A stretch of DNA of 64,000 nucleotides from DATKYQ01 sp964640665 (GTDB lineage Bacteria; Myxococcota; B64-G9). A program made the position numbers and the translations under genes. The DNA lies in assembly GCA_964640665.1 (NCBI GenBank), contig CAZXHT010000020.1, positions 1-64,000 of the forward strand, read 5' to 3'. Below are positions 25,341 to 35,137 of the stretch, piece by piece. The notes beneath the pieces are model-generated. The model was not told where the DNA came from and did not search any database. It worked only from the letters and a program-made list of their open reading frames with translations. How positions within the stretch are numbered: position 1 is the stretch's first letter; the number at the start of each line of letters is the position of its first letter.

Positions 25341-25976
25341 TTAGAGCGCCAGCCCCGGGGCCGGCTTCCATTCGCTGCCGTCGGATTGCAGGGTGGAGAG
25401 GACCCTGTCTTTTTTCTGCTGCTTGCCGTCTTTCTTGTAGGCGATGTCCGCAACCAGCGTCAGCCGGTAGAAATCTCCGTAGGGGCGCGGTCTGCCCATC
25501 TCGTGGATCGTAATCTGGACGTCTGAAGCGCCAAGATCCTTCTCGGCCGACTCGCGCAACAGTCGTGCCGCCTCGTCGGGGCCGGGCGCCGGAACTCCTC
25601 CCGCCTTCCAGGCCTTCTCCAACTCGCCGAGTTGCACGCTTCTGAGCTTGTGAGCCACGTAGTAGACGTAGCTGTCGCGGTAGATGAAAAAACGATAACC
25701 TCTTGCCACGAAAGCATCCGCCTTTACCAGGCAGGCTTTCCTCATGCGGCTCTTGCCGGTTCTCTTCTTGTAGGCCGCATCTTCAAGTTTGGCCTTTTCA
25801 CAGCCGGTTTTCCCGGTCACGTGGGTCAGTTCCTGATCGGGCCAGGTTTTCTTCCAGTACTTGGTGACGTCTCGAGTGAGCCTGGCTTCCGACGGCCAGC
25901 CGGCCGAGGCTGGGCCCTGCAGCAGCAAAACCAGCACGGGAGTGCAGACAAGCATGGTTACCAAAGAGCGTCTCAT
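25341..25976 (-). CDS. Secreted protein, unrecognised
   Basis: 211 residues from ATG 25976, with AAGGAG nine bases upstream; the extra 19 residues of the open frame lack a start signal. Signal peptide about 1-25 (ending ASA). The mature protein is basic, contains two Cys (GCEK and KACL) and has no motif I recognise; the C-terminal part (DVQITIHEMGRPRPYGDF) looks beta-rich. Probably periplasmic. Convergent with the zinc-ribbon/TPR gene, almost no gap. Confidence 0.7.
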   Translation of the reverse strand: MRRSLVTMLVCTPVLVLLLQGPASAGWPSEARLTRDVTKYWKKTWPDQELTHVTGKTGCEKAKLEDAAYKKRTGKSRMRKACLVKADAFVARGYRFFIYRDSYVYYVAHKLRSVQLGELEKAWKAGGVPAPGPDEAARLLRESAEKDLGASDVQITIHEMGRPRPYGDFYRLTLVADIAYKKDGKQQKKDRVLSTLQSDGSEWKPAPGLAL

Positions 25977-26094
25977 TCGTGTTTCTCCTTTCGAAGCACA
26001 TGCGCTATACCATGTTTTCGCAATCGTTGCCAAGCCGTACCAGCCATGCTATGGAATCGCCGGAACGAGTGCAAAACTGCATTGCCGGAGGTGG

Positions 26095-27747
26095 ATTATC
26101 GAATCTGAAGAGATCGAAAAAGAAGAAACCGGGCAGCAGCCAACGGTGCCGGCCACTTTTGGTCAGGCTGTCGGGAAGGCGTGGAAAGAGTTTTCTGCCC
26201 CCTTCGTCCAGACGGCCAAGGCGCCCAGGGCGCTATGGGGCCTGTACATTTCTTATTTTCTCGAGGGCGCGGCCTACTTCGGCATCTTGACAGAGTTGAT
26301 GCTCTTTTTGCAGGAGAACGTGGGCATCAACCCTCACTACGCCGGCATCGTGGTCGGTTTTTTTACCTGCGGCATCACCCTTGCGCAGCTCTTTTTGGGT
26401 GGGGTGGCAGATAAAATAGGCGTGCGCCGGGCCATGTGGACGGCAGTCGGCCTTTTAGTATTCGGCCGGGTTGTACTGGCTTCGGGTGAGCTTCTTTTTC
26501 ATACCGGCGGGCTCGGATCGGGCCTGTTCTTCATAACAGTAGCGGCCTTGCTGCTGGTGGCCGTGGCCTACGGGATGTACCAACCGGCTGCCTATGCCGC
26601 CGTCAAGCAGTTCACCGACGAGAAGTCGGCTGCCATGGGCTACGCGATGATCTACGGGCTGATGAACCTGGGAGCGTTCTTCATCGGCTTGGCCAGCCCG
26701 TACATCCGGGAGAGCTTCACGGACAGGCTGCCGCCCAACGGGATCGATGCTGTCTTCTGGGCCTGCGCCGCGGCGGTGGCCGTCGGGTTGATCGTGGTCC
26801 TTTCGTTGATAACCAAAAAAAGCGTCAAGGCGGCCACGGTCGAGAAGCAGGCGAAAAACGGGCAGGGCGAGGATGGGAATGCCGCGGACGAGCGGGAGAA
26901 GCCGGTCGACGAGGCCACCAGGCTGTGGGACGCGCCTTTCATTTTCTTTTTCACAGTCGCACTGGTCGGCACGGCGGTGCTCGTCGATCTCGCCGTCGAC
27001 GAGCCTCTCGGGCGCTGGCTGGGATTTCTGCATACCGGCAGTAGCAGCGGCGATTTGCTTCTCAGAATCGCCGTCTTCGGCGTGCTGCTTGCGCCGGCCT
27101 TGGTTCTTTTCATGAAAAGAAGGCCCGATCACCCCTTTCGCAACAAGCGCTTCGTGTTTTTCATTTTCATCCTGATTCCGGTTCAGACTCTCTTTGCACA
27201 TAACTGGCTGACCTTGCCGCAGTACATCAAGTACGCCTATTCCGGATTCATGAGCGATAATTACGAGCTGATCTCGAACATCAACCCGGTGCTGATCTTC
27301 TTTTTGGCGCCCCTGGTGGCGGCTGTCACGGCCCGGGCCAACGTTTACAAGATGATGGTCTGGGGCACGTTGGTAATGGCGGCTCCGACCTTTTTATTGG
27401 CCATAGCCGCAAAACCGTACCTGCTGTATTCCTACATCTTCCTGATGACCATCGGCGAGGCCATGTGGCAGCCGCGCTTCCTGCAGTACATTGCCGAGAT
27501 CGCCCCAGAGGGCAAGACGGGCATCTACATGGGCATCGGCCAGTTCCCCTGGTTCTTGACCAAGATGATCACGGGATTCTATGCCGGCTGGTTCCTGGCC
27601 CGTTACTGTCCCGTAGACGGCATCAAGCACACCGAGAGCATGTGGTTGATCTACGCCTGTATCGCCATGGTCTCGCCCGTCGTGCTGTGGCTGGTGCGCA
27701 AGTGGGCCGGCGTCGGCAAGGGCATGGGGACACCCGTGGCCGGGTAG
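26095..27747 (+). CDS. POT/MFS-type membrane transporter
   Basis: About 550 residues. The start is unusual: no ATG, GTG or TTG occurs in frame between the upstream gene and the first helix, but GGAGG at 26087-26091 is correctly placed for an ATT at 26095 or ATC at 26098. Twelve to fourteen helices are seen, with MFS/POT features: GGVADKIGVRRAMW after helix 2, a charged central loop (about 240-280), and KTGIYMGIGQFPWF late. These transporters move peptides or small solutes with protons. A decayed relative lies at 56172-57047. An upstream ATG at 25954 would overlap the divergent gene. Confidence 0.75.
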   Translation: MIESEEIEKEETGQQPTVPATFGQAVGKAWKEFSAPFVQTAKAPRALWGLYISYFLEGAAYFGILTELMLFLQENVGINPHYAGIVVGFFTCGITLAQLFLGGVADKIGVRRAMWTAVGLLVFGRVVLASGELLFHTGGLGSGLFFITVAALLLVAVAYGMYQPAAYAAVKQFTDEKSAAMGYAMIYGLMNLGAFFIGLASPYIRESFTDRLPPNGIDAVFWACAAAVAVGLIVVLSLITKKSVKAATVEKQAKNGQGEDGNAADEREKPVDEATRLWDAPFIFFFTVALVGTAVLVDLAVDEPLGRWLGFLHTGSSSGDLLLRIAVFGVLLAPALVLFMKRRPDHPFRNKRFVFFIFILIPVQTLFAHNWLTLPQYIKYAYSGFMSDNYELISNINPVLIFFLAPLVAAVTARANVYKMMVWGTLVMAAPTFLLAIAAKPYLLYSYIFLMTIGEAMWQPRFLQYIAEIAPEGKTGIYMGIGQFPWFLTKMITGFYAGWFLARYCPVDGIKHTESMWLIYACIAMVSPVVLWLVRKWAGVGKGMGTPVAG

Positions 27748-27784
27748 AGATGGAATATCTATAAGTTTTCCGTATCATGGGGTA

Positions 27785-30700
27785 ATGAGCATGTGTCGGG
27801 TAAGCCTGCTGCTTTACGTGGTTGCCCTGCTCTCGCCGGGAGCACGGGCGGGGGACAGGCCGCCAAAGTTTCACGATCAGGCCGTCTCCCATTACGAAAA
27901 AGCCAAGACACACTTCGGGGTTGCCATGGGCGAACGGGAGAACCCCCGGGATCCCGCCAACCAGATGCTCGAAAACTCCGTAGCGGACGTCATCTGTCTG
28001 TTGGGAGACTCCGACGGTTGTATCGCCGCCTCGCGGGAGTGCGGGCGCGCGCTTGGACCATACGCCGAACTGTTGCGTCCCGGTTCAGCCAAGAGCGGCA
28101 TCGATTTCGCCCGCGCATTCTTGGGCGAATTGCACGGGCTCTCTTCCGGCTGGGGGCACGATTCGTCGCTGGCCTCCGAAGGCCTGGGATTTATGGAACA
28201 GCAGGCCGGCGACAAATGGCGGGCCCGGGCCCGTGAGGCGGCCATGCCGGCCTACCGGGAGGCGCTGCTCCGAGCGCAAAAAGGCGAGCCTTCTCGGCGA
28301 TTGCTGGCGCAGTTGCAAGCCGGCAGTCTGGCCGACTATATGCTGGATCAACAAAAACTGGCGCAGGCGGCCAAACAGATCGCCGGCCTGTTGAACTCGG
28401 ACGCCGCGGGCCCGACAGGCGTTCGGGGAGGCAAAAGCGCGCTCAGAACGGCGCTCGATCGTGGACTGGCCGCCATGCGAATCCTGGGAAGGACTTCCGA
28501 GACGGCCGGTATTCAGAAAGCTATCAAGCGACTCGAAACCAAGGCACTGACTCCTCCGGAACTGGCCTTCGAGATGGGGCCGGGGCGCGAAAAATTCAAG
28601 ACCGATCCGGTAGCTGCGCGTCGCGAACTCAGAGCGCTTGCTGACCGGGCGCCCTTGCGTTCGCGTGCCGGCGTCGTTATGCACTTTCTGGCCGCCTACG
28701 CGGGTGTTATCGACGGCGATGCGCAGGCGGCCGAGCAGCTTTCGGGCCTGGCCGATGTCGTGGCTGCCAACGATCCCTATCTGGCCGCCCGGATCGCCGG
28801 TCTCAGGGGCCGCGCCGCATTGTTGGCTGGAGATTACTACCGGGCGGTGAAACTCCTCGATCAAGCTTCCGGGAAGATCGAGAAAGACGAGGCCCTGACT
28901 CTCTTGAGCGGGCTGATGGCGGCCAACGGCGGGCGCGCGCTGCATTATCTGGGGCGCTACGACGAAGCCGCCGAGCACTTCGAGAAAGCCGCGGGCTTAT
29001 TGCATGGCCGTCCGCGCCTGGTCTTCGACGCCTGGCTTGGGGCGGCGCAGTCTTCTTGCTTTTCGGGCGAGCACCGGCGGGCGGAGACTTTCCTGGCTCG
29101 AGCCGAGAAAATGTCAGGAGCGTTTACGGCGGGCGAGCGAGGGCGGGCCGAGCGCAGGCTGGCAGTCGATCGGGCCTTGTTACTGGTCGAGTCTGAAAGG
29201 CGAGGGGAGGCGACGAAGCTTCTGGCGCGGCTGGTCGAGCAGTCCGACCATGCCGGCGATAAAATCCAGGCCGCAATCGCACGCACCAACCTGGCCGAGC
29301 TATACAACGACGCGGGCACACATGGTAAAGCGCTCGACCAGGCCGCGGCAGCGCTTTTGGCACTCGCTAAACACGGCCCTGCGGATGCCGCCTGGCAGGC
29401 CTATACCGAGAAGGCGCGGGCTCTGTCGGCGCTGGGTAAACCGAAGCGAGCGCTTCGGGCGTATATGCGGGCCATCGATCTGGTCGAGAACTTACGGGCC
29501 ATGATCGGAGCGGAAGGATCTCGCAGAAGCTTCTCGGCCGCCAAGACCCGCCTCTACAGTGGAGCGGTGGCGCTGCAGGTCAAGCTCGGAGACATCGCCG
29601 GGGCTTTCAGGATCTCCGAGCGGGCGCGCGGGCGCGCGTTTCTGGACATGCTGGGCGAGCGCGAACTGAAGCTCGGCGATCGCCGGGCCGAGGCCAAGCT
29701 GGCCCCGGCGCGCCGGGCCATGCTGCGCGGGCTTCCGCCGCTGAAGACTATCTTTACCGGGCCCACCGGGAAGCTGACCGCGGGGCGTGTCGCCGCGAAA
29801 CGCTTGCCGCGCCCCGATCCCAGCCAGGGATGGATCTCGCTGGTGTGTGTCAACCCGGCCGGCGTGCAGGACGTGCAAAAAGTGCTCAAGTTCCATGAGG
29901 CGCTGGTTTCTTTCTTCCACGACGGGACCCAATTGCTGGCCTTCGTGATCACGCCCGGCGGTGTCAAGGTCTCGGCCGTCGAACTGGGAGAGCGCGAGCT
30001 TCACAACATGGTCGCAAGCCTCCTGCGCGCCATGAAAAAGCCGGGCCGCGGCCAGGAGAAGATCAAGACTAAGGGCCTGCGCCTGTATACGAAAATACTT
30101 GCGCCGCTCGGCAAAATGCTGCCGGCGGGCAACCTGATCGTCGTTCCCTGGGGCCCGCTGCACTACGTTCCGTTCATGGCCCTCTGGGACGGCAGGAGTT
30201 ACCTGGTAGATCGCTTAGATTCCATCTCGATCGTTCCCTCGGCCTCGTCGCTTTCGATGATCAGGGCCGCCAAGCGAAAGGCGGCAGGCGGCGTCTTGGC
30301 GCTTGGCGATCCGCAGACCGACATGCCCGACCTGCCCACCGCTGCCGAGGAGGTCAAGCTAGTGGGGCGCATGTTCAAAGACGCCAGCGTCCAAATCGGC
30401 CGCCGGGCAAGCAAGCAGGCCTTTCTGTCAGGCGCAGGTTCTGCAGGCTTGATCCACATTGCCTCTCACGGGGTGTTTCTACCCGAGCGGCCCATGGACT
30501 CGTACCTGGCACTGTCCGGAGATCCGCCCCGGGCGGGGAGGCTCTCGGCCACCGAGATCCTCGGAGTAGATCTGACCAAGGCCGGGCTGGTGGTGCTCTC
30601 CGCCTGCGACAGCGGACGAGCCGAAATCGGTGCCGGAGAAGAAGTGGTCGGCATGACACGGGCGTTTCTGCACGCTGGAACGCCGGCGCTGCTTGCCACC

Positions 30701-30874
30701 CTCTGGCCGCTATCCGATGAGAGCGCGGCCTTGATTGTCGAGGATTTCTACACCGCGCTTCGCGCGGGCCAAAAACCGGCCGCGGCTTTAACCGGCGCGG
30801 CCAGGAAGGTAAAGCAAGACCCCCGCTTCTCCCACCCGTTCTTCTGGGCGCCATTCGAGGTCATCGGGGGATAG
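27785..30874 (+). CDS. TPR protein with C-terminal CHAT (caspase-like) protease domain
   Basis: 1,029 residues. Signal peptide about 1-22 (ending GARAG). Residues 25-640 are helical with TPR-like repeats (AAEHFEKAAGLLHG, AKALDQAAAALLAL-type). The CHAT domain occupies about 690-1029: the catalytic dyad is His895 (IASHG) and Cys941 (SACDSG), followed by GAGEEVVGMTRAFLHAGTPA. CHAT proteases act in many bacterial signalling and defence contexts, often triggered through partner domains. The signal peptide suggests an exported enzyme here, an argument against a cytoplasmic defence role. It lies 37 bp after the transporter gene. Confidence 0.88.
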   Translation: MSMCRVSLLLYVVALLSPGARAGDRPPKFHDQAVSHYEKAKTHFGVAMGERENPRDPANQMLENSVADVICLLGDSDGCIAASRECGRALGPYAELLRPGSAKSGIDFARAFLGELHGLSSGWGHDSSLASEGLGFMEQQAGDKWRARAREAAMPAYREALLRAQKGEPSRRLLAQLQAGSLADYMLDQQKLAQAAKQIAGLLNSDAAGPTGVRGGKSALRTALDRGLAAMRILGRTSETAGIQKAIKRLETKALTPPELAFEMGPGREKFKTDPVAARRELRALADRAPLRSRAGVVMHFLAAYAGVIDGDAQAAEQLSGLADVVAANDPYLAARIAGLRGRAALLAGDYYRAVKLLDQASGKIEKDEALTLLSGLMAANGGRALHYLGRYDEAAEHFEKAAGLLHGRPRLVFDAWLGAAQSSCFSGEHRRAETFLARAEKMSGAFTAGERGRAERRLAVDRALLLVESERRGEATKLLARLVEQSDHAGDKIQAAIARTNLAELYNDAGTHGKALDQAAAALLALAKHGPADAAWQAYTEKARALSALGKPKRALRAYMRAIDLVENLRAMIGAEGSRRSFSAAKTRLYSGAVALQVKLGDIAGAFRISERARGRAFLDMLGERELKLGDRRAEAKLAPARRAMLRGLPPLKTIFTGPTGKLTAGRVAAKRLPRPDPSQGWISLVCVNPAGVQDVQKVLKFHEALVSFFHDGTQLLAFVITPGGVKVSAVELGERELHNMVASLLRAMKKPGRGQEKIKTKGLRLYTKILAPLGKMLPAGNLIVVPWGPLHYVPFMALWDGRSYLVDRLDSISIVPSASSLSMIRAAKRKAAGGVLALGDPQTDMPDLPTAAEEVKLVGRMFKDASVQIGRRASKQAFLSGAGSAGLIHIASHGVFLPERPMDSYLALSGDPPRAGRLSATEILGVDLTKAGLVVLSACDSGRAEIGAGEEVVGMTRAFLHAGTPALLATLWPLSDESAALIVEDFYTALRAGQKPAAALTGAARKVKQDPRFSHPFFWAPFEVIGG

Positions 30875-30963
30875 GATCGTCAGGCATTTGTAATTATATT
30901 TCTTGACACGTACTCATAAATAACGAAAATTCTTGAGTTGTAATCGATTTTCCAGAGCTGGCC

Positions 30964-32490
30964 ATGAATGAAAACGATCAGGATAGATCGACACACAGAC
31001 CCGCAGGCTATGTGGCCTTGGTCAAGCGTTATGGCCTTGAGGTTGTCCCGAACTGGCACAGATCCTTTATCGCGACCACCGGAACCCACCGGATTATCTC
31101 GACCGCCGGCGTGATCGAGGAGATCTACCCATCCAAGTACTGGCCCGGGGACGGGCTGGGCAATCATCTTGAATTTGCGCTTAAGTATGACGGTACGAAT
31201 CTGTCGCTGCTCGCCGGTCTATTTCAGGAACTTGGGCAGGAAGATTTTCTCGAATACGTCAGCTCCAAGCCGACCGGCAAGTATGCCCGGCGGCTGTGGT
31301 TCCTGTACGAGTTCCTCACGGGTAAGACGCTTCCGCTGGATGATGTGAAACATGGTAACTACATCGATCTGCTCGAGCCGGGAGAATACTACACGGTCAC
31401 TCCAGCCCGTAAGCTTCGCCGTCAGCGGATCAACGATAATTTATTGGGCGATCGCCGATTTTGCCCAACGGTTCGCCGCGGCGACACCCTTCGCGACTTC
31501 GAAGCAGCCGACCTCCCAAAGCGATGCCGTCAAGTCATGTCTGATTATTCTCCGGAATTGTTGAGGCGAGCACTTGGCTACCTCTACACAAAAGAGACGA
31601 AATCCACCTTCGAGATCGAGCACATCAAACCCAACTCGACCAGGACCGAGCGCTTCGTGTCGCTGCTTCAGCTGGCCGAACAAGAAGACTTTTGCGAAAA
31701 AAAGAAATTGATCGAGCTTCAGAATCACATTGCAGATCCCCGGTTTCGCGATTCCGACTACCGATCGAGTCAGAACTATGTCGGCGAGACAGTTGCTTGG
31801 CAGAAAGAAAAGATACACTTCGCATGTCCGAAGCCTGAAGATCTGAGCGACCTGATGGAGGGCCTGTTAGTCGCCCACAAGCGCATGGACGCGGGAGGCG
31901 TGGCCGCCGTGGTTCACGCCGCCGCCATCGCATATGGATTCGTTTTTCTGCACCCGTTCGAGGACGGCAATGGTCGCATCCACCGCTTCCTGATCCACAA
32001 CATTCTTGCCCGCCGCGGCTTTACCCCCGAAGGAGTCATGTTTCCTGTATCGGCATCCATGCTGAACAAGCCTGCCGACTATAACGCCTCTCTGGAAGCG
32101 TTCTCCCGGAATCTCATGACCCATGTGGAATACACGCTCGATGAAGAGGGCCGCATGAGCGTTCACAACGATACGGCCGGGTGGTATCGCTATATCGATA
32201 TGACACCCCAGGCGGAAGCGCTCTTCAACTTCATCGATCAGACCATCGATACCGAACTCGCCCGCGAACTGGAGTTTCTGGCCAACTACGATAAGACCAA
32301 GAAAAACATCCAGGAGATCGTGGACATGCCCGATCGCAAGATCGATCTCTTTATTCGCTTCTGTCTGCAAAACAACGGCCGGCTCTCCGCCGGGAAACGC
32401 GCAGCCCACTTCGATTTCCTGTCGGATGAAGAAACCACTTCGCTAGAACAGGCAGTTCTGTCCACCTACGGAAGCCAAGAGCCCGCTTAA
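30964..32490 (+). CDS. Fic-domain protein (probable AMP transferase)
   Basis: 508 residues. The Fic motif HPFEDGNGRIHR starts at His330. A candidate inhibitory helix precedes it (STFEIEHI, near residue 216), where the usual (S/T)xxxE(G/N) has His as its last position. The C-terminal 100 residues include a helical stretch that may be a winged helix. Fic enzymes transfer AMP to target proteins and can form toxin-antitoxin modules; here no small antitoxin gene is adjacent, and the built-in inhibitory helix suggests self-control. A TTGACA at 30903-30908 in an AT-rich leader may belong to its promoter. Its stop overlaps that of the convergent GGDEF gene. Confidence 0.85.
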   Translation: MNENDQDRSTHRPAGYVALVKRYGLEVVPNWHRSFIATTGTHRIISTAGVIEEIYPSKYWPGDGLGNHLEFALKYDGTNLSLLAGLFQELGQEDFLEYVSSKPTGKYARRLWFLYEFLTGKTLPLDDVKHGNYIDLLEPGEYYTVTPARKLRRQRINDNLLGDRRFCPTVRRGDTLRDFEAADLPKRCRQVMSDYSPELLRRALGYLYTKETKSTFEIEHIKPNSTRTERFVSLLQLAEQEDFCEKKKLIELQNHIADPRFRDSDYRSSQNYVGETVAWQKEKIHFACPKPEDLSDLMEGLLVAHKRMDAGGVAAVVHAAAIAYGFVFLHPFEDGNGRIHRFLIHNILARRGFTPEGVMFPVSASMLNKPADYNASLEAFSRNLMTHVEYTLDEEGRMSVHNDTAGWYRYIDMTPQAEALFNFIDQTIDTELARELEFLANYDKTKKNIQEIVDMPDRKIDLFIRFCLQNNGRLSAGKRAAHFDFLSDEETTSLEQAVLSTYGSQEPA

Positions 32491-33395
32491 CGTGAGACCC
32501 TGTTTTTGCCCGCCGCCTTGGCGCGGTAGAGGGCCTGGTCGGCGGCGGCTACCAGGGCCAACACTGCTTCGCCGTCCTCGGGATAGGCTGCGACTCCAAT
32601 CGAGATCGTCGGCTTGAGCGGGATCGAGTCTTTCTCGATGCAGGCGTTCTCCACGGCCTCTCGGATGCGCTCGGCGAGGCGGGCGGCCGACTCGGTGTCG
32701 TGGCCGGGCAAAAAGGCCGTGAACTCGTCGCCGCCGAAACGGCAGACGTGGCCCGCGTCGCAGATTACACTTGCCAGAATCCTGCCCGTCTGGCCGATGG
32801 CGTGGGCGCCGAAAAGGTGGCCGTGGGTGTCGTTGATCTGCTTGACTCCGTCCATGTCCATCATCAAGACGGCCAGCGGTTGTCCCTGGCAGCGGGCCTG
32901 TTGCAACGAGTAGTCCAATGCGTCGTCGAAAACCCGCTTGGATTCGAGGCCGGTCAATGGATCGGTGCCTACCAGTTGCTGGACCTCGCTCTGGAACACC
33001 AGGTCCATCTCGTCGGCCAGCGAGAACCTGACCACCGTTTCGCCGAGGAAGATCTTCTCGCCCTCGCGCAGCGAATACGGGCCTTCAATCTCCAGGCCGT
33101 TGACCCGGGTGCCGTTGGTGGATCCCATATCTTCCAGGGCGAAAGTGCCGTCGGGCTTCCGGATCACCCGGGCGTGTTCCCAGGAGACGCCCAGATCCTG
33201 CAGCATCAGATCGGCGTCCTTCGAGCGACCCATGATGACTTGCTCCTGCAGCACGGTATGCAGTCCCAGGTCGCGGCCTCCTCCGCGGATGACGGTCAGG
33301 AAGGCGATTTTCCTCTTGAGTGGAGTTCTCTCGGCCAGAATGGCCTTGAACTCGATGGTCTGGGTGTGATCTCGCCGGCGTTTGTCGTCTTTCAT
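32487..33395 (-). CDS. FHA-GGDEF diguanylate cyclase
   Basis: 302 residues from ATG 33395, preceded by GCGAGG; the open frame to 33419 has no ribosome binding site. An FHA domain (about 55-125) has GRSKDADLML and GSTNGTRVNG, which bind phosphothreonine. The GGDEF domain (about 140-302) has an intact FGGDEF active site, predicting c-di-GMP synthesis. The RxxD inhibitory site expected five residues before is absent, so product inhibition is unlikely. The FHA domain suggests activation by a Ser/Thr kinase; one is encoded nearby at 38498-40345. Confidence 0.88.
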   Translation of the reverse strand: MKDDKRRRDHTQTIEFKAILAERTPLKRKIAFLTVIRGGGRDLGLHTVLQEQVIMGRSKDADLMLQDLGVSWEHARVIRKPDGTFALEDMGSTNGTRVNGLEIEGPYSLREGEKIFLGETVVRFSLADEMDLVFQSEVQQLVGTDPLTGLESKRVFDDALDYSLQQARCQGQPLAVLMMDMDGVKQINDTHGHLFGAHAIGQTGRILASVICDAGHVCRFGGDEFTAFLPGHDTESAARLAERIREAVENACIEKDSIPLKPTISIGVAAYPEDGEAVLALVAAADQALYRAKAAGKNRVSR

Positions 33396-33469
33396 GTGCC
33401 TCGCTCCGCCTGGAGGCATGATAGCAACCGTCGGGGACGCCGGTCAATTATGTGAAGGTCGCGTACTTG

Positions 33470-35137
33470 TCAGGGAAACAGGTTGCCGGGGATGATTGCC
33501 GCGTAGGAACCGCCGCATTCCTCCAAGATACTGCCGGAGATGGCCTGGCCGACCAGTTGTGAGCTTTCCTCTGTCGGGCTGTGAAACACGTCGATGGTCA
33601 CGCCGCAGATCGGCGCGCCGTTGGGGTCGAAGACGTGGCCCTGGATCAACGTCGGCTGGGCCAGCTTCGTCGCCGAGGCGTCCATGGCATAGTAGTCGCC
33701 GGTGATATAGGCCACCCGCGGCAAAGAGCGCGGCAGGCCGCTTGCCGCGGTAGGGATGAAGGTCACGCTGTAGCGGCCGAAATCGACCTCCAACTCGAAC
33801 GAGCCGTCCTCTGAGGTGATTCCCGAGTAGGTGCGCACCACGCCGTCTTCAACGCCGCTTACGGTGGAGAGGCGCTTGGCTCTGACGGTGATTTCCGCCG
33901 CCGGAGCGCCGCTGCTGTCGGTGACGACCCCGGAAAGCAGGGGGCGATCGGGCAAGTTGATATTGGTGCTTTGGTCGCTGGCAAGTTCTATATTGACGGT
34001 CTGCATGACCGAGGTAGAGAGCAGATCGGGAATGACCTTGACCTGGTACGAACCCTCCGGCAACGTCGTTGCGAAATGACCCGTCGAATCAGTCTGGCCC
34101 TGCAAGGTCAGAGTGCCGTTGCCGATGTTCTCCGCCGTGTAACGCAGCTGGCAATCCGCGACCGGCCTGCCAGACGAATCGAGCACTACGCCGGATAGCG
34201 AGTGGGAGGCGGACACGTCCCCGATGTAGAATGTTCCCAGATCCGCCCCGCTAAGATCGATGCCAGGGACCATGACCGTTGGCAGCCGCACCTCGCCGGA
34301 ACTCGGCCTGAGGGTGATGTCGACAGTTGCGGGAAAAATCTCTTGCCGCTCGCCGTGTTCGTCGATCACCCGGATGAAAGGCAGGCGCAGGAAGAAGACG
34401 CCCTGTTCGTCTGGGGTAGCGGTGCTGGTATAAAGCCCCTGGTCCGTTACCCCGTCGACCATGATTCCGTTCATCGGGTGAGGGTAGGCCTGGCTTTGCA
34501 GCACGTTGCCGCGAACCACCAGCAACGGTTCCTGGCCGTCGAGATCTGCTGTTGCCGGATCCGCGAACTGCAAGTAACCGAGATCGGGAGGGCTCTGGGA
34601 CGGGATCTCGAAGCCGCTCAGCATCAACTGTGGAAATCCCTCGCGGTTCGACGGCTTGAAAAGCAGATTGTAAACTCCACTGGCGACGGCTTGTTCGAAA
34701 CCGCCGTCCTCGGAGACCGTTATGTTCCAGGTCAGCTTGCGATCGTCGAACCCGGCCCGGCGCGTGGCCACCAGAGTGCCCGGAAGCCCGCCCATGGCGT
34801 CGGGTGATGGAATACGGCCTTGCAGGGCCACGCTGTCGGCCACCACCAAGGTGATCTCGTTGATGTCGTCGATTTTTTTCAGATCCAGGCCGCCTATCTG
34901 GGTTGCCGCGAAGCCGGAGTCTTTCAGTGGGATCAGCTCGAGGTCGATTACTGAAAGCGGCTTCTGGCCGACAATGTCCCGGCAGGTAAGCGAGTCTGGA
35001 TTGCATTCCTGCCCCAAGGGGCAGTCGAGATTGTCGATACAGGCCGGGCCGGTGTTCGAGTCGAAGAACATGTCACAGGCCGAGAGTGTCGCGGCGACCG
35101 CCAGGAAAACTACAGCTTTTGAATAACGGTTCGCCAT
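33470..35137 (-). CDS. Lipoprotein with carboxypeptidase-regulatory-like repeats
   Basis: 555 residues from ATG 35137, which overlaps the stop of the upstream gene (TGATG), so translation is coupled. Lipobox LSAC near residue 21. A small Cys-rich segment follows (ACIDNLDCPLGQECNPDSLTC minus its ends), then several Ig-like repeats with the 'LSGVVLDSSGRPV' and 'LSGVVTDSSGAPA' pattern of carboxypeptidase-regulatory-like domains. Probably an outer-membrane or periplasmic structural lipoprotein. No enzyme motif seen. Confidence 0.78.
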   Translation of the reverse strand: MANRYSKAVVFLAVAATLSACDMFFDSNTGPACIDNLDCPLGQECNPDSLTCRDIVGQKPLSVIDLELIPLKDSGFAATQIGGLDLKKIDDINEITLVVADSVALQGRIPSPDAMGGLPGTLVATRRAGFDDRKLTWNITVSEDGGFEQAVASGVYNLLFKPSNREGFPQLMLSGFEIPSQSPPDLGYLQFADPATADLDGQEPLLVVRGNVLQSQAYPHPMNGIMVDGVTDQGLYTSTATPDEQGVFFLRLPFIRVIDEHGERQEIFPATVDITLRPSSGEVRLPTVMVPGIDLSGADLGTFYIGDVSASHSLSGVVLDSSGRPVADCQLRYTAENIGNGTLTLQGQTDSTGHFATTLPEGSYQVKVIPDLLSTSVMQTVNIELASDQSTNINLPDRPLLSGVVTDSSGAPAAEITVRAKRLSTVSGVEDGVVRTYSGITSEDGSFELEVDFGRYSVTFIPTAASGLPRSLPRVAYITGDYYAMDASATKLAQPTLIQGHVFDPNGAPICGVTIDVFHSPTEESSQLVGQAISGSILEECGGSYAAIIPGNLFP

